NCBI GenBank assembly: GCA_903909215.1
Contig: CAIVUX010000019.1
Coordinates: 20,729 to 84,728 of the forward strand
Direction: 5' to 3'
Length of the DNA: 64,000 bases
DNA from: an uncultured Ferrovum sp.
Lineage (GTDB): Bacteria; Pseudomonadota; Gammaproteobacteria; Burkholderiales; Ferrovaceae
Within the stretch, counting starts at the first letter, position 1, and each line of letters opens with the position of its first letter. Both the position numbers and the translations under genes were made by a program. The notes under the pieces were generated by a model. The model had not been told where the DNA came from and searched no databases. It saw only the letters and a list, made by a program, of their open reading frames with translations. Below, in pieces: positions 49,050 to 63,183 of the stretch.

Positions 49050-49639
49050 GGGGCACCTGTTTCAAAAAGTTGAAGAAGTTGTGCGGTTTCAAAAAGTGGT
49101 AGACCCATAACACCACTGGGGCTGCCCTCAATGCGGGTAATAAACCCGCCGGCATGGCCTTGCAGGGCATAACCGCCCGCTTTGTCGCAATATTCATGGG
49201 TGGCGATGTAATGTTCTACATCCGCATCGGATAGGTGATTAAACCACACTCGCGTGATGGAGGTGCGCTGCGCGCTGCGCGCACCCTCTTTGAGGACCAC
49301 GGCGCTAATCACCCGATGTTCACGACCGGAGAGTAAGCGCAGGAAGCGCGCCGCTTCAGCAGCGTCCACCGGTTTACCCAAAATGATTTCGTCCACAGCC
49401 ACGGTGGTGTCGGCGGCCAATACGGGATGCACGCTTAGGCCGCATGCCAACAAACGCGCCCAACCGGCTTCGGCTTTTTCCCGCGCCACGCGCAGCGCGT
49501 AGGCTTCAGGATTTTCTCCCGCGTGCGGGGTTTCATCCACCGCCTCGCCGCCATGGACGGGCATCAGTACTTCATGGGCCACGCCCATTTGATTCAGCAG
49601 CTCGCGACGGCGTGGGCTTCCTGAGGCCAGATAAATCAT
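49046..49639 (-). CDS. maf: Maf-family nucleotide pyrophosphatase
   Basis: A 197-residue house-cleaning dTTP/UTP pyrophosphatase of the Maf/YhdE type. The N-terminal MIYLASGSPRRRELL signature, 'VLAADTTVAVDE' and 'DKAGGYALQGHAGGFI' are typical. I start at 49639 where the signature begins; an upstream frame from 49687 overlaps rlmH. maf-rng is a standard pair. Confidence 0.93.
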   Translation of the reverse strand: MIYLASGSPRRRELLNQMGVAHEVLMPVHGGEAVDETPHAGENPEAYALRVAREKAEAGWARLLACGLSVHPVLAADTTVAVDEIILGKPVDAAEAARFLRLLSGREHRVISAVVLKEGARSAQRTSITRVWFNHLSDADVEHYIATHEYCDKAGGYALQGHAGGFITRIEGSPSGVMGLPLFETAQLLQLFETGAP

Positions 49640-49647
49640 CAGCACAT

Positions 49648-50118
49648 TTACTCGCGGTGGTAAGGGTGCCCTTTTAACAAAGAGCAAGCCCGATACAGTT
49701 GTTCGGTAAGGATGGCACGCGCCATGCCGTGGGGTAAAGTTAAGCGCGATAGAGCAAAAATCTTATTCGCGCGGGCACGCAGCGCATCATGCAATCCATC
49801 GGCGCTGCCAATGATGAATACCAGATCTTGTCCTTCACGTTGTGCCGTACTAATGACATTGGCTAAGTCTTGCGTGCGCCACAGGTCGCCACGCTCATCC
49901 AATACGATGACCAGATCATCGGATTGCAACAAGGCCAGCACGCGCCGGCTTTCTGCTTCTAGGATTTGTTCAGTGGTGCGGCCTGATACGCGCGCTTCCG
50001 GTTTAAGTTCTACCAGTTCCAGCGGAGTTTCACGCGGTAGACGCTGCGCATACTCGTCAGTGACATCACGTACCCAAGAGGGCATGCGGTGCCCAAGGGC
50101 AAGCAGGCTCAGCTTCAC
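49648..50118 (-). CDS. rlmH: 23S rRNA (pseudouridine1915-N3)-methyltransferase RlmH
   Basis: SPOUT-fold dimeric methyltransferase modifying 23S rRNA helix 69. The 156-residue protein starts MKLSLLALGHRMPSWV and has 'VFIIGSADGL' (knot region) and the C-terminal 'LPHGMARAILTEQLYRA'. Length is exact for the family. It follows rsfS by three bases. Confidence 0.95.
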   Translation of the reverse strand: MKLSLLALGHRMPSWVRDVTDEYAQRLPRETPLELVELKPEARVSGRTTEQILEAESRRVLALLQSDDLVIVLDERGDLWRTQDLANVISTAQREGQDLVFIIGSADGLHDALRARANKIFALSRLTLPHGMARAILTEQLYRACSLLKGHPYHRE

Positions 50119-50121
50119 AGT

Positions 50122-50478
50122 TTAGCTGTGCGCTAAGAGGTGCTGCGGTGGGCGGATGGTACCGCCCCAGAGTTCGGATAGGTTGTAGTATTCACGCACC
50201 GCCGGTTGCATGATATGAACCACTACCGGCCCTAAGTCCACCAAAATCCATTCGCCACCCCGTTCGCCTTCAACCCCCTGGATGGCGACGCCTTTTTCGC
50301 GCAAATGATTTTCAACGTTGCGCGCCAAAGCCTTGGTTTGGCGGGTTGATTCGGCGCTGGCAATAATCATGTAATCACATAACGAGGTCATGCGATTCAC
50401 GTCCAGCACCTCAATATCACGCGCCTTGATGTCTTCAAGGGCCAAAACAGCTTCATTCTTCATTTGTTGGGGATTCAT
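50122..50478 (-). CDS. rsfS: Ribosome silencing factor RsfS
   Basis: A 118-residue factor that binds L14 and blocks subunit joining when nutrients are scarce. 'DIKARDIEVLDV', 'CDYMIIASAESTRQTKALA' and 'WILVDLGPVVVHIMQPAVREYYNL' (the family core, split here) are present. It overlaps nadD by four bases, the usual neighbour. Confidence 0.95.
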   Translation of the reverse strand: MNPQQMKNEAVLALEDIKARDIEVLDVNRMTSLCDYMIIASAESTRQTKALARNVENHLREKGVAIQGVEGERGGEWILVDLGPVVVHIMQPAVREYYNLSELWGGTIRPPQHLLAHS

Positions 50479-51131
50479 GAGCCTCCTGTTTGGTACAGCT
50501 GATGAGATTCAATATAGTCTAAGACGGGCGGGGGGAGCAAATCCCCCGCGGGACGGTGCTCTGCAATAGCGGCACGAATATCTGTGGACGACACTTCCAT
50601 AGGAGGAATATCCAAGGTGACGATGGCGCCGGCGGGTCCACGCACTTGCGCCGCACTGGTGCCCCGTTGAACCAATTCGCGCTTTAATGAAGGAGCCATA
50701 TTGCCATCGGTTAGGGAATAACCGGGGCGGCAGGCCACTGCAATGTGGGCGTGCAGCAATAATTCTTGCCAACGGCGCCAGGTGGGCAAATTCAGAAAGG
50801 TATCGGCGCCTAAAATAAGCCACAGGGGTCGTTGTGTGCCATATTCGCTGCGCAATTCCAATAAGGTATCGATGGTATAAGTGGGGCTGGCCCGGCGTAC
50901 TTCGCGATCATCCACGCGCAAGATGTTGGAGTGATTCACGGCCGCCAATGTCATAGACAGGCGGTCTTGGGCCGACGCTTGGGGAATGCGCTGCCACGGT
51001 GCACCCGCGGGGATCAGCAACACCCGCTCTAAGCCCAGTTGGCGCAAGGCTTCGCGGGCCATATTCAGGTGACCTGCGTGAATGGGGTCGAAGGTGCCTC
51101 CTACAATACCGATCGGTCCTGCTGCAATCAT
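50475..51131 (-). CDS. nadD: Nicotinate-nucleotide adenylyltransferase
   Basis: Adenylates nicotinate mononucleotide in NAD synthesis. The 218-residue protein has '[17 protein letters not shown]' near 9-25 (HxGH motif) and '[14 protein letters not shown]' near the C-terminus (ISSTxIR motif). Length and neighbours are standard; it overlaps proA by four bases. Confidence 0.95.
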   Translation of the reverse strand: MIAAGPIGIVGGTFDPIHAGHLNMAREALRQLGLERVLLIPAGAPWQRIPQASAQDRLSMTLAAVNHSNILRVDDREVRRASPTYTIDTLLELRSEYGTQRPLWLILGADTFLNLPTWRRWQELLLHAHIAVACRPGYSLTDGNMAPSLKRELVQRGTSAAQVRGPAGAIVTLDIPPMEVSSTDIRAAIAEHRPAGDLLPPPVLDYIESHQLYQTGGS

Positions 51132-52396
51132 TCGGTACGGATCTGGCCGTTACCCAGCACCACATATTTTTGACTGGTCAGCCCTTCCAGCCCCACCGGG
51201 CCGCGCGCATGCAGTTTATCCGTGGAAATGCCAATTTCAGCGCCCAAGCCATATTCAAAACCATCGGCAAAACGCGTGGAGGCATTGACCATCACCGAAC
51301 TGGAATCCACCTCACGTAAAAAACGATCTGCATGTTGTCGGTCTTGGGTGATGATGGCGTCCGTATGTTGCGATCCAAAGCGGGCAATATGATCCATGGC
51401 CTCATCCAGTGAATCCACAATGCGAATGGATAAAATGGGCGCCAAATATTCCGTGGACCAATCTTCTTCGCTGGCGGGGGCAATGCCGGGCACCAAAACA
51501 CGGGTGGCCTCATCACCACGCAAGGCTACGCCCTTTTGCGCATACAACGCACATAAGCGCGGCAATACCGCTGCGGCTATGTCGCGATGCACCAGCAGCG
51601 TCTCCATGGTGTTGCAGGTGCCATAACGTTGTGTCTTGGCGTTGTCGGATACGGCAATCGCCATATCCACATCAGCGCTGGCATCAATGAACGTGTGGCA
51701 GATGCCATCCAAATGTTTAATCATGGGAATGCGAGCCTCTTTTGAGATGCGCTCAATCAGGCTTTTTCCACCGCGCGGCACAATCACATCCACATATTGT
51801 TTTAGCGTAATCAGTTCGCCCACCGCAGCGCGATCGGTAATATCCAATACCTGCACAGCCTGAGCGGGCAGGCCCGCGGCTTTTAGCCCTTCGTGCATGG
51901 CGTGCGCAATCACTTGGTTGGATAAAACCGACTCAGACCCGCCACGCAAAATGCAGGCGTTGCCCGACTTAAGACAAAGCGCGGCGGCATCTGCGGTGAC
52001 ATTAGGACGTGATTCGTAAATAATAGCCACCACACCCAAAGGCACGCGCATGCGGCCCACTTCAATACCGGAAGGGCGGTGCTGTAAATCGGTAATCACG
52101 CCAATGGGGTCGGGTAGGCTGGCCACTTGTTCCAAACCCGCGGCCATGGCTTCAATGCTTTTGGCGCTCAGTGTAAGTCGATCCAGAAAAGCGTCATCAG
52201 CACCGCTGGCGCGTGCGGCGTCCAGATCTTTTTGGTTAGCAGTCAGCAGTGCTGCTTGAGCGCGGCGCAAGGCTGCAGCCGCTGCATAAAGCGCATTGTT
52301 TTTGGTCTCTGTGTTGGCCCGCGCCATGGCAACGGACGCTAGGCGCGCTTGCTGCCCCAAAGTTTCCATATGCGCTTTTAGATTGAATGTACTCAT
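51128..52396 (-). CDS. proA: Gamma-glutamyl phosphate reductase
   Basis: Reduces glutamyl-phosphate to glutamate semialdehyde in proline synthesis. The 422-residue aldehyde-dehydrogenase-fold protein has '[20 protein letters not shown]', '[12 protein letters not shown]' and the catalytic cysteine in [13 protein letters not shown] near 256. The ATG at 52396 overlaps the holA stop by ATGA; the frame from 52525 extends back into holA and the repeat. proB is not in the window. Confidence 0.95.
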   Translation of the reverse strand: MSTFNLKAHMETLGQQARLASVAMARANTETKNNALYAAAAALRRAQAALLTANQKDLDAARASGADDAFLDRLTLSAKSIEAMAAGLEQVASLPDPIGVITDLQHRPSGIEVGRMRVPLGVVAIIYESRPNVTADAAALCLKSGNACILRGGSESVLSNQVIAHAMHEGLKAAGLPAQAVQVLDITDRAAVGELITLKQYVDVIVPRGGKSLIERISKEARIPMIKHLDGICHTFIDASADVDMAIAVSDNAKTQRYGTCNTMETLLVHRDIAAAVLPRLCALYAQKGVALRGDEATRVLVPGIAPASEEDWSTEYLAPILSIRIVDSLDEAMDHIARFGSQHTDAIITQDRQHADRFLREVDSSSVMVNASTRFADGFEYGLGAEIGISTDKLHARGPVGLEGLTSQKYVVLGNGQIRTE

Positions 52397-53478
52397 AGGT
52401 GTGATGTTATAGGGGTCAGACCCCCATTGTATATAGCAGGGGTCTGACCCCGATTTTGCCGAGCGGGAGCGGGCATGCGCACGCCACGCAGAAAATTCAG
52501 GCCCAATTCCAGTAGGCCATCCCAAGGGTCGCCGGGCTCAAGCCCTTTCACTTGACGATCCACCTGCGCCGCCGCAACCAGGGCGCTGGCCAGTAACGCA
52601 CCAGAGCAACGGGGCACGATGCCTTCTAACAACGGTCCGCGTGGACCCCTGACGCGCGCGTCACGCAGGGTGCTAGCCAGGGCCTGCCCTTTGTCGCGCG
52701 CTTCTACCAAACGGGCCAAGACACGCAATTCTTCAGTGACTGCCCATAGCACCAAGGGTAAGGCCTCGCCCTCTGATCGCAAACCACGCAAGGTGCGCGC
52801 ATAGAGCACCAGATCGCGTTTCAAAAGCCCTATGGAAAGATTGAATACATCGTAGCGCGCCACATCCATGACAGCGTTGCGTACCCCTTCATCGGGCAGG
52901 GGGCCGGCAGGAAACAACCAGGCCAACTTCTGCACTTCCTGAAAAGCCGCCAATAAATTGCCTTCCACGCGGTCCGCAATAAATTCTAGCGTTTCAGGCG
53001 CCGCTTCTTGTTGCTGACGTCGCAGCCGACCGGTTAACCAGGGCACCAATTGGGCGCGTCCTACGGGAGCGGCATGGACCAAAACCCCGGCAGATTCTAG
53101 TGCGCCAAACCAAACACTTTTCTGACTGTACAATCCGGGCAAGCTGACCACAGTGACTGCATCATCGGGCAGGCGTTGCGCCAGCGCTTCTAAACGACGA
53201 GCCCCCTCAACGCCGGGCTTGCCGGTGGGGATGCGCAACTCAAGGATTTTTTTGTCGCCAAAGAGCGAGCTGCTGTTGGCCGCCAGCGTTAATTCATTCC
53301 AATCAAAACCCGATTCCACCGTCAGCACTTCACGCGTGGTGTATCCGCGCTCACGTGCGCTGCGGTTAATGAGGTCTTGCGCCTCAAAGGCCAACAAGGG
53401 CTCCTCTCCCAATAAGATATAGAGCGGCTGCAGTTCTTTTTTAAGCGCGGCTTCCAGCCGTTCGGAATCCAGACGCAT
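52393..53478 (-). CDS. holA: DNA polymerase III subunit delta, with repeat-encoded tail
   Basis: HolA is the clamp-loader subunit that opens the beta clamp. The 361-residue protein begins [29 protein letters not shown] and has the AAA-like fold without a P-loop, as expected. The last 19 or so residues after 'MPAPARQ' ([20 protein letters not shown]) are encoded by the inverted pair of 13-bp palindromes at 52412-52451, so the repeat supplies a new C-terminus and the stop. The stop still overlaps the proA start. The core domains appear intact. Confidence 0.9.
   Translation of the reverse strand: MRLDSERLEAALKKELQPLYILLGEEPLLAFEAQDLINRSARERGYTTREVLTVESGFDWNELTLAANSSSLFGDKKILELRIPTGKPGVEGARRLEALAQRLPDDAVTVVSLPGLYSQKSVWFGALESAGVLVHAAPVGRAQLVPWLTGRLRRQQQEAAPETLEFIADRVEGNLLAAFQEVQKLAWLFPAGPLPDEGVRNAVMDVARYDVFNLSIGLLKRDLVLYARTLRGLRSEGEALPLVLWAVTEELRVLARLVEARDKGQALASTLRDARVRGPRGPLLEGIVPRCSGALLASALVAAAQVDRQVKGLEPGDPWDGLLELGLNFLRGVRMPAPARQNRGQTPAIYNGGLTPITSHL
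52412..52451. repeat. GGGGTCWGACCCC palindrome pair in the 3' end of holA
   Basis: GGGGTCAGACCCC (52412-52424) and GGGGTCTGACCCC (52439-52451) are inverted copies with a 14-base spacer. They lie within the holA reading frame, upstream of proA on the minus strand. The resulting RNA hairpin is only 16 bases before the proA start codon. Confidence 0.92.
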
Positions 53479-53483
53479 AAGGG

Positions 53484-53993
53484 CTAGGGTTTGTCCGTGG
53501 GATGAATCTTAATGGCCGAAAGGCGACGCAACATTTGCAGTACCAGCTCATTCTGCATATTACGATAAAGATCGGCCTCTTCTTGTTGCTTGGCTAAAAT
53601 TTGCGCATCGCTGTAGTTAAACAGACGCGTTACGGCCGCAGAAGAGGGTTCCAGCAGTTCGTTTCCAGCGACATCTGAAGCCCGAAAACTCATGCGCAGA
53701 CTGAGCAGATATTGCGACACCAGGCCTTGCGTGTTGAGGGTTAGGGTTTGTTTGTCGCGCACCAGGTCAGACAGCGTGACCACCACTTCTGCTTGTTCGG
53801 GTGCAGATACAACAACCAAGCCCGTATCTGTATTAAAAGCCTTTCGTATAACCCTCATAAGGTCGGGGCTTATGCTGCCGCTCAGATAAACACGATTAAA
53901 CGACAGCTTCGGCGCGCCGCGCAGTTGAAAGCCGCAGCCCATCAATAAGGTGCTGGCGGCGGCGCTGAGTAAAAAAAAGCGACGATTGATCAT
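53484..53993 (-). CDS. lptE: LPS assembly lipoprotein LptE
   Basis: Outer-membrane lipoprotein that plugs the LptD barrel in lipopolysaccharide export. The 169-residue precursor has a signal peptide and lipobox LLMGC near 16-20, followed by GFQLRG, the LptE hallmark. The rest has the low-conservation alpha/beta fold of the family. Position between leuS and holA is diagnostic. Confidence 0.93.
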   Translation of the reverse strand: MINRRFFLLSAAASTLLMGCGFQLRGAPKLSFNRVYLSGSISPDLMRVIRKAFNTDTGLVVVSAPEQAEVVVTLSDLVRDKQTLTLNTQGLVSQYLLSLRMSFRASDVAGNELLEPSSAAVTRLFNYSDAQILAKQQEEADLYRNMQNELVLQMLRRLSAIKIHPTDKP

Positions 53994-53996
53994 GGT

Positions 53997-58722
<4,726 letters not shown>

Positions 58723-58746
58723 GTCCCTCCGTAAGGGGGTGTCTTC

Positions 58747-58755
58747 TGATAGAAT
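58747..58755 (+). promoter_or_regulatory. Possible extended -10 promoter of the cytochrome c4-like gene
   Basis: TGATAGAAT gives a TGn extension and a five-of-six -10 (58750-58755). It is 58 bases before the ATG at 58814 and downstream of uvrD. There is no -35. The leader also has a small CGCCT/AGGCG hairpin. Weak evidence overall. Confidence 0.3.
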
Positions 58756-58813
58756 AATCAGCAATTGCGCCTGATGGATAGGCGGCCAAAAGTTATTTTA
58801 AGGAACCAAGGCA

Positions 58814-59434
58814 ATGAAAAACATCATCATTCTCCTGCTACTGTTAACGGTCAGCGCGCTGGCTCAGGCCCGTACGGGTGATGCCAAAAAAGGCCGCGTG
58901 ATTGCCGAATCCATTTGCTTTGCCTGCCATGGTTTAAATGGCGTTAGCCCTATTCCAACCCAACCCCATTTGGCGGCTCAATTGCCAGACTATATTGTGA
59001 AGCAACTCACCAATATGAAGTCCATTAATGGTGCGCCCCCTGCGCGCAGCAATCCCATTATGTCGGGTGTGGTGGCTATGTTGAGTGATGACGATATCCA
59101 CAATGTGGCGGCATGGTATGGCGCACAAGCACCCAAGCGCTCGTTCTCTAACGACCGCAAATTGGTGAGTGATGGCGAACATCTGTGGCGTGCGGGTGAT
59201 TTAGATCGCGGTGTGCCTGCCTGTGCGGCCTGCCATGGCCCCAATGGCAGCGGAATGCCAGCCCTCTATCCACGCTTATCCGGCCAATATCAGGAATACA
59301 CCGAACTGCAATTGCAACATTTTAAAGAGGGCTCCCGCAACAACGACCCCAATTCTATTATGCGCAACATTGCCGCACGTCTGAGCAACGAAGAAATCAA
59401 AGCCTTAGCGGATTTCACAGCAGGGCTGCGCTAA
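58814..59434 (+). CDS. Dihaem cytochrome c, c4 type
   Basis: A 206-residue periplasmic electron carrier. Signal peptide cut near residue 19 (ALAQA), then two class I cytochrome domains with haem motifs CFACH (35-39) and CAACH (137-141). Methionine-containing segments 'NPIMSGVVAML' and 'NSIMRNIAARLS' supply the likely sixth ligands. The two-domain plan and length fit cytochrome c4, which passes electrons to terminal oxidases. It is followed directly by an unknown membrane protein gene. Confidence 0.92.
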   Translation: MKNIIILLLLLTVSALAQARTGDAKKGRVIAESICFACHGLNGVSPIPTQPHLAAQLPDYIVKQLTNMKSINGAPPARSNPIMSGVVAMLSDDDIHNVAAWYGAQAPKRSFSNDRKLVSDGEHLWRAGDLDRGVPACAACHGPNGSGMPALYPRLSGQYQEYTELQLQHFKEGSRNNDPNSIMRNIAARLSNEEIKALADFTAGLR

Positions 59435-60841
59435 ATGCCGCAGCGTATTCAGGGCCTTTTGGCCCTTGCACTGTGGGGCTTGGCCGCGCTACTCATCATG
59501 CAACAAGGCCCCTTGGGACTAGAAGAGAGTGGCGCCAAAGCGCTATTGCTGGATTGGTCCATAGCAGATCAAGTGGCCAATTCTGCGGTGACTTTAGGGA
59601 TTCCTGATTGGCGCGCATTACTGTGGTTGCCCGTGGGGTATCTGTGGACCGGCCATGTATTGGCCATTAAAGTGTTTTCAATCCTGCTCATGATCCTAAG
59701 CGCACAACTGCTGTACCGTTGGCGTGCTGAAGAGGGTCAAGGTGAAGCGGCGCTACTGGCCACCGGCCTCTTGCTCATTTCCCCCATCACTATTGCGCAA
59801 CTGGATAGCCTGTCGCCCGGAGTATGCCTCTTGGCTGCCTTTATTATGGGCGCATGGGTTAATCGCGAGTACCGCGCAACTCCCGTTGCCTTGGGTGGTT
59901 GGTTTTTTGCGCAATTGGCCCTCTGTGCCTTTGCTGTCAGCCTGCATCCCATGGGCTTGGCCTACCCACTGTCCCTATTGTGGGCCTGGCATAAAACCCC
60001 CGTGGAGCGGCGCCAACAAAAAATATTTTTTGTGGGCATTGCGGCGGCGGTCATATTGACCTTGGTGATGCGCATGGGTTGGCACGACGTGTGGTTCTGG
60101 CAGAACCCTGTGCAAAGTGCCGCCGCTCTTCTGTGGGGCCCTTCATTGGATGACAGCTTATCCACCACAGATGTCATTACAGGCCTTGCAGTGCTGACCC
60201 TGTTGTTGGTGTTGGCCATCAGCCAGAGTAAGCGTTTGTGGCAAGATTTGATGGGGCGTAATTTGTTGTTGGGCGTGGTGATAGGCTTATGTGTGAATGA
60301 CGCCACCTGGAGTTTCATGGCGCTGGTTTTTTTACTTTTTGCCGGAGCGCCCGGGTTATTGCAACCCCGTGAATGGTTTATGAAGCGCGGATTTTTGGTG
60401 CAACGGGGTTGGTTATGGTTGCTGATCTTAGTGGTGGCCACAGTATTCATGCGCGCCGACCGTGCGCACCATGATCAAATTCATTTGCAAATGATGAGCT
60501 CGCAAGATCAACTCATCAAAACATTTGCCGATAATGTGAATACGTTGCGGGCCGAGAGCGATGCTAAGAATGTCCCCATGCCAAGCATTCGTGTGGCCAG
60601 CCAATGGCCGGCCCGAACCATGGTGGCATGCCGTTGCGATGCGCTGCCTCTGCCTCCCGCCGCCGCCGATGCGCCTGCGCAAATGGCAATGTTAAAGGGT
60701 GTTTCTCATCTCCTTCTGGCGCCTTCCGACCAGCGCAATCTGGGCTTGGTCGCCAATTTGTCACAACTGGGCACGCAAGTAGAAACCCTATCGTTGCAAC
60801 CGGGCGGCGTACTGCTACAGGTGCGCAAAACCCCACAATGA
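59435..60841 (+). CDS. Unknown multi-pass membrane protein
   Basis: A 468-residue protein with roughly ten hydrophobic helices in the first 350 residues and a soluble C-terminal domain (about 355-468) predicted outside the membrane. The start follows the cytochrome stop with no gap, and its stop overlaps the next small gene. The alternating helix pattern and 'LLISPITIAQLDSLSPGVCLL' loosely recall GT-C glycosyltransferases, but I see no convincing catalytic acidic pair. I do not recognise the family. Coupling to a cytochrome suggests a respiratory or envelope role. Confidence 0.7.
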   Translation: MPQRIQGLLALALWGLAALLIMQQGPLGLEESGAKALLLDWSIADQVANSAVTLGIPDWRALLWLPVGYLWTGHVLAIKVFSILLMILSAQLLYRWRAEEGQGEAALLATGLLLISPITIAQLDSLSPGVCLLAAFIMGAWVNREYRATPVALGGWFFAQLALCAFAVSLHPMGLAYPLSLLWAWHKTPVERRQQKIFFVGIAAAVILTLVMRMGWHDVWFWQNPVQSAAALLWGPSLDDSLSTTDVITGLAVLTLLLVLAISQSKRLWQDLMGRNLLLGVVIGLCVNDATWSFMALVFLLFAGAPGLLQPREWFMKRGFLVQRGWLWLLILVVATVFMRADRAHHDQIHLQMMSSQDQLIKTFADNVNTLRAESDAKNVPMPSIRVASQWPARTMVACRCDALPLPPAAADAPAQMAMLKGVSHLLLAPSDQRNLGLVANLSQLGTQVETLSLQPGGVLLQVRKTPQ

Positions 60842-61032
60842 ACATCAAAGAAGTATTGGTGTATGCCGTCGTAGCCGCCAGCTCACTGTTTATTTCTGCC
60901 TACACGGTGCACATGCTGGTGGGCGGGCTGATCAGCGCGGAGTCGGAATATATGTGGATGAGTGTTATCTGTAGCGCAGTGGCGCTGGTGGTTGCCTTTA
61001 TGGCGTGGGATGTGATTCGCCGCCGCGGATAG
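60838..61032 (+). CDS. Small two-helix membrane protein, unknown
   Basis: A 64-residue protein with two membrane helices (about 7-30 and 41-58) and a basic C-terminus (IRRRG), starting MNIKEVLVYAVV. Its ATG overlaps the stop of the preceding gene by four bases, so it is very likely expressed with it. No family recognised. Size and topology would suit a small subunit or stabiliser of a membrane complex. Confidence 0.65.
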   Translation: MNIKEVLVYAVVAASSLFISAYTVHMLVGGLISAESEYMWMSVICSAVALVVAFMAWDVIRRRG

Positions 61033-61039
61033 TGGCCGG

Positions 61040-61492
61040 CTATTTCGAAAAGCTGTTTTGTATTTCAATAAATTCGCGCTGCAGGGCAAATTGTCCTTTG
61101 TGAAAAATAAACTGCAAGCGGCGTCCGCTGCCGTTTAGGCCGGTTAAACCAAATGTCTTCCCAGAAAAATCTTTAAATATTTTAATATCTTTCAGTAGTT
61201 GTTGTTGCTCGCCGTTGCGCAAAAAAAATGTTATTGAGCGCCCGGCTTCTACTTCAATGCTGATGGGCGAGCGCGGCAATAACATGAGGCGGGTTTTGAG
61301 AATTCGACTGGCGCCTGCTATGAAAAAGAAGCTGGCCATAAACAGCAGCAAGTAAGTGAGATATTCGCTTTCTTGAAACCACACACCGCTGGCGATAGCC
61401 AAGAGTGCCGTCACCGTAGGCACATACAACAGCAAATCCCAAATCAATCCATTTTTATCTTGGCGCAACGTATAGCGGACAGGATTGGCCAT
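61040..61492 (-). CDS. Unknown protein with two membrane helices and a cytoplasmic domain
   Basis: A 150-residue protein: basic N-terminus, two hydrophobic helices (about 17-37 and 42-62), then a beta-rich soluble region ('RSPISIEVEAGRSITFFLRNG', split; 'GLTGLNGSGRRLQFIFHKG'). The domain has no P-loop. It is last in the minus-strand respiratory cluster and starts two bases before the thioredoxin-fold gene ends. I do not recognise the family. Confidence 0.65.
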   Translation of the reverse strand: MANPVRYTLRQDKNGLIWDLLLYVPTVTALLAIASGVWFQESEYLTYLLLFMASFFFIAGASRILKTRLMLLPRSPISIEVEAGRSITFFLRNGEQQQLLKDIKIFKDFSGKTFGLTGLNGSGRRLQFIFHKGQFALQREFIEIQNSFSK

Positions 61493-61494
61493 AA

Positions 61495-62016
61495 TTAATT
61501 GGCGACGGCTCGCGCCGTCTGAGGCAAAACACTTTTAATGGCCACTTCCATTTCTCCATACAGCATGACGCCTGGTTGTTGGTAGCGCACAATGCCCTGG
61601 CTATCGATGACAAAGGTCCAGGGGTCGCCCATAACACGGTAGGCCTTAAACGCTTCAGGGTTTTCATATTGGTCCATGTGCAAGAACAACACATCGGCTT
61701 GGTATTTATCAAGCAAGGATTTGGTAATTTGTAGTTGGCGATCGCACACCGAGCAATGACCAGGTGTGGCGAATTCCAACAGAATGGGTTTGCCCGTGGC
61801 TAAGGCTTTATCCAGAGAATATTGGTACATGCGCTCGTCGGGTTGACGATAAGTGGTGATGCGGCTAAAGTCACCGCCCACATCCGCCAAGGTTTTGGTC
61901 ACCAGGCGAGGTGCCACGGAGCCGCGCGACAAGCCCATACTCTTCTGACCTGTGCAGCCGGTCATCAGTGCAGCTGCCAAACATAGGGCCATACAAAACC
62001 CAATGGGAGCCCGCAT
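61495..62016 (-). CDS. Thioredoxin-fold lipoprotein
   Basis: A 173-residue exported protein. A signal peptide and lipobox LMTGC (cysteine 21) anchor it to a membrane. The thioredoxin fold has the redox motif CSVC (88-91) and a cis-proline region GDPWTFVID. The start at 62016 is chosen because the signal peptide begins there; the frame from 62118 overlaps the preceding gene. Thiol maturation of cytochromes or copper delivery, as in TlpA/SCO proteins, is an inference from its neighbours. Confidence 0.82.
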   Translation of the reverse strand: MRAPIGFCMALCLAAALMTGCTGQKSMGLSRGSVAPRLVTKTLADVGGDFSRITTYRQPDERMYQYSLDKALATGKPILLEFATPGHCSVCDRQLQITKSLLDKYQADVLFLHMDQYENPEAFKAYRVMGDPWTFVIDSQGIVRYQQPGVMLYGEMEVAIKSVLPQTARAVAN

Positions 62017-62066
62017 CAAAATTGTTGAGGCACGACCCCGTTGGGTTTTGGTGATGCTGAATCTAC

Positions 62067-62585
62067 TCACTGGGGGTTGGTGCCCGACTTGCCGGTTTTG
62101 AAAATGTTGTAGCCCCAAATGATATTGGCCAGCAGCACCATGGTGCCAAACAATCCCACGCCGGCCATTAGGCGGTTCACTGTGGCTTCCACCTCAGGGC
62201 CAGGATCATACCCGCCAATCACACCCGCAGTGGTGAACAGCAGCACCATGCCTACCAGGCCCACGTTGTGCATCCAAAAATGAATCTTCACCAATTTCAT
62301 GCTGTAGATGGGGCGGTTGACCAAACGGGGGATGAAATAATAAATGGCCCCAAAAATAGCCATCTCCACCCAACCCAGCAAATTGATATGGCCGTGCGCC
62401 AACAGAATGAGGCGGCCGTGGGGGGCGGTATCCACATACATGCGCAGCAATGGAAAGCCGCCCATAATGGCGCCCCAAGAAAAACCAATAATGGCGTAGG
62501 TGATGCAGGCATACACAAACAGCAAGGTGTAGCGCGTGTATTCGGGATGATTGATGCCAGCAGCGGGCGTAACGGTTGTATTCAT
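62067..62585 (-). CDS. Four-helix haem-copper oxidase subunit I-like protein
   Basis: A 172-residue membrane protein with four helices (about 20-48, 59-88, 100-124, 140-163). The second has AHGHINLLGWVEMAIFG, resembling the helix of haem-copper oxidase/NO reductase subunit I that holds a haem ligand; histidines 64 and 66 are there and 102 and 106 in helix 3. Normal subunit I has 12 helices and a copper site, which are absent. It may bind one low-spin haem or act as an accessory subunit. Genes for a cytochrome c and a thioredoxin-fold protein flank it. Confidence 0.75.
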   Translation of the reverse strand: MNTTVTPAAGINHPEYTRYTLLFVYACITYAIIGFSWGAIMGGFPLLRMYVDTAPHGRLILLAHGHINLLGWVEMAIFGAIYYFIPRLVNRPIYSMKLVKIHFWMHNVGLVGMVLLFTTAGVIGGYDPGPEVEATVNRLMAGVGLFGTMVLLANIIWGYNIFKTGKSGTNPQ

Positions 62586-62596
62586 TAAGGCTCTCG

Positions 62597-63160
62597 TTAT
62601 TTAGGGGCAGATTCTTCACGCAAATCATGACGATCAGCTTTCCAGCTGCTGGGCGCCCACATTTTAACCATGGCATCCACAAAGCCGGAACGCTCGGGCA
62701 CGGGTAGGCGCGCATCAGCGGAGCCTTGCACCGCTTTGAGCTGTGACAAAAATACCACAATGGCGTTTAGGTCGGCCTCTGGTAACCCCGCTACATAAGC
62801 GGCACCCTTCGATGGACCATGGTCCATGGTTTTGGTTTCATAAGTGGCTTCAGGCTGACGTAAGAAGGCTTTTAGATACTCAGGAGACCGTTTAGAGCCA
62901 ATACCATCCAAATCCACGCCCTGATTGGTGCCATTGCGCATGGCGCGGTGGCAACTGGTGCAGCCGCTATCTCGGAAAACTTCCGAACCATGACGACCTT
63001 CTGGGGTGAAGTCATAGGTGCTGGTGACGGGGTACATGGGGTGGTCTAAGCGGGCGCGGTAGATCTCTAAACCGATAAAACTGAGCACAGCAAAGACGCA
63101 GATCAATCCCACAATGCCAAAGAGAATTTTTTCACCGAGCTTCAATTGACGCAATTTCAT
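62597..63160 (-). CDS. Membrane-anchored monohaem cytochrome c
   Basis: A 187-residue protein with one N-terminal helix (about 12-33) and one cytochrome c domain with CTSCH at 67-71. The architecture is like NorC or CcoO: an uncleaved anchor and a periplasmic haem. Possible methionine ligand in 'KTMDHGPSKG'. The C-terminal 40 residues extend beyond the haem domain. Its neighbour, the subunit-I-like protein, is a natural electron partner by analogy with NorC-NorB. Confidence 0.85.
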   Translation of the reverse strand: MKLRQLKLGEKILFGIVGLICVFAVLSFIGLEIYRARLDHPMYPVTSTYDFTPEGRHGSEVFRDSGCTSCHRAMRNGTNQGVDLDGIGSKRSPEYLKAFLRQPEATYETKTMDHGPSKGAAYVAGLPEADLNAIVVFLSQLKAVQGSADARLPVPERSGFVDAMVKMWAPSSWKADRHDLREESAPK

Positions 63161-63183
63161 GCGCTTTCATCCCCAAAACAATC

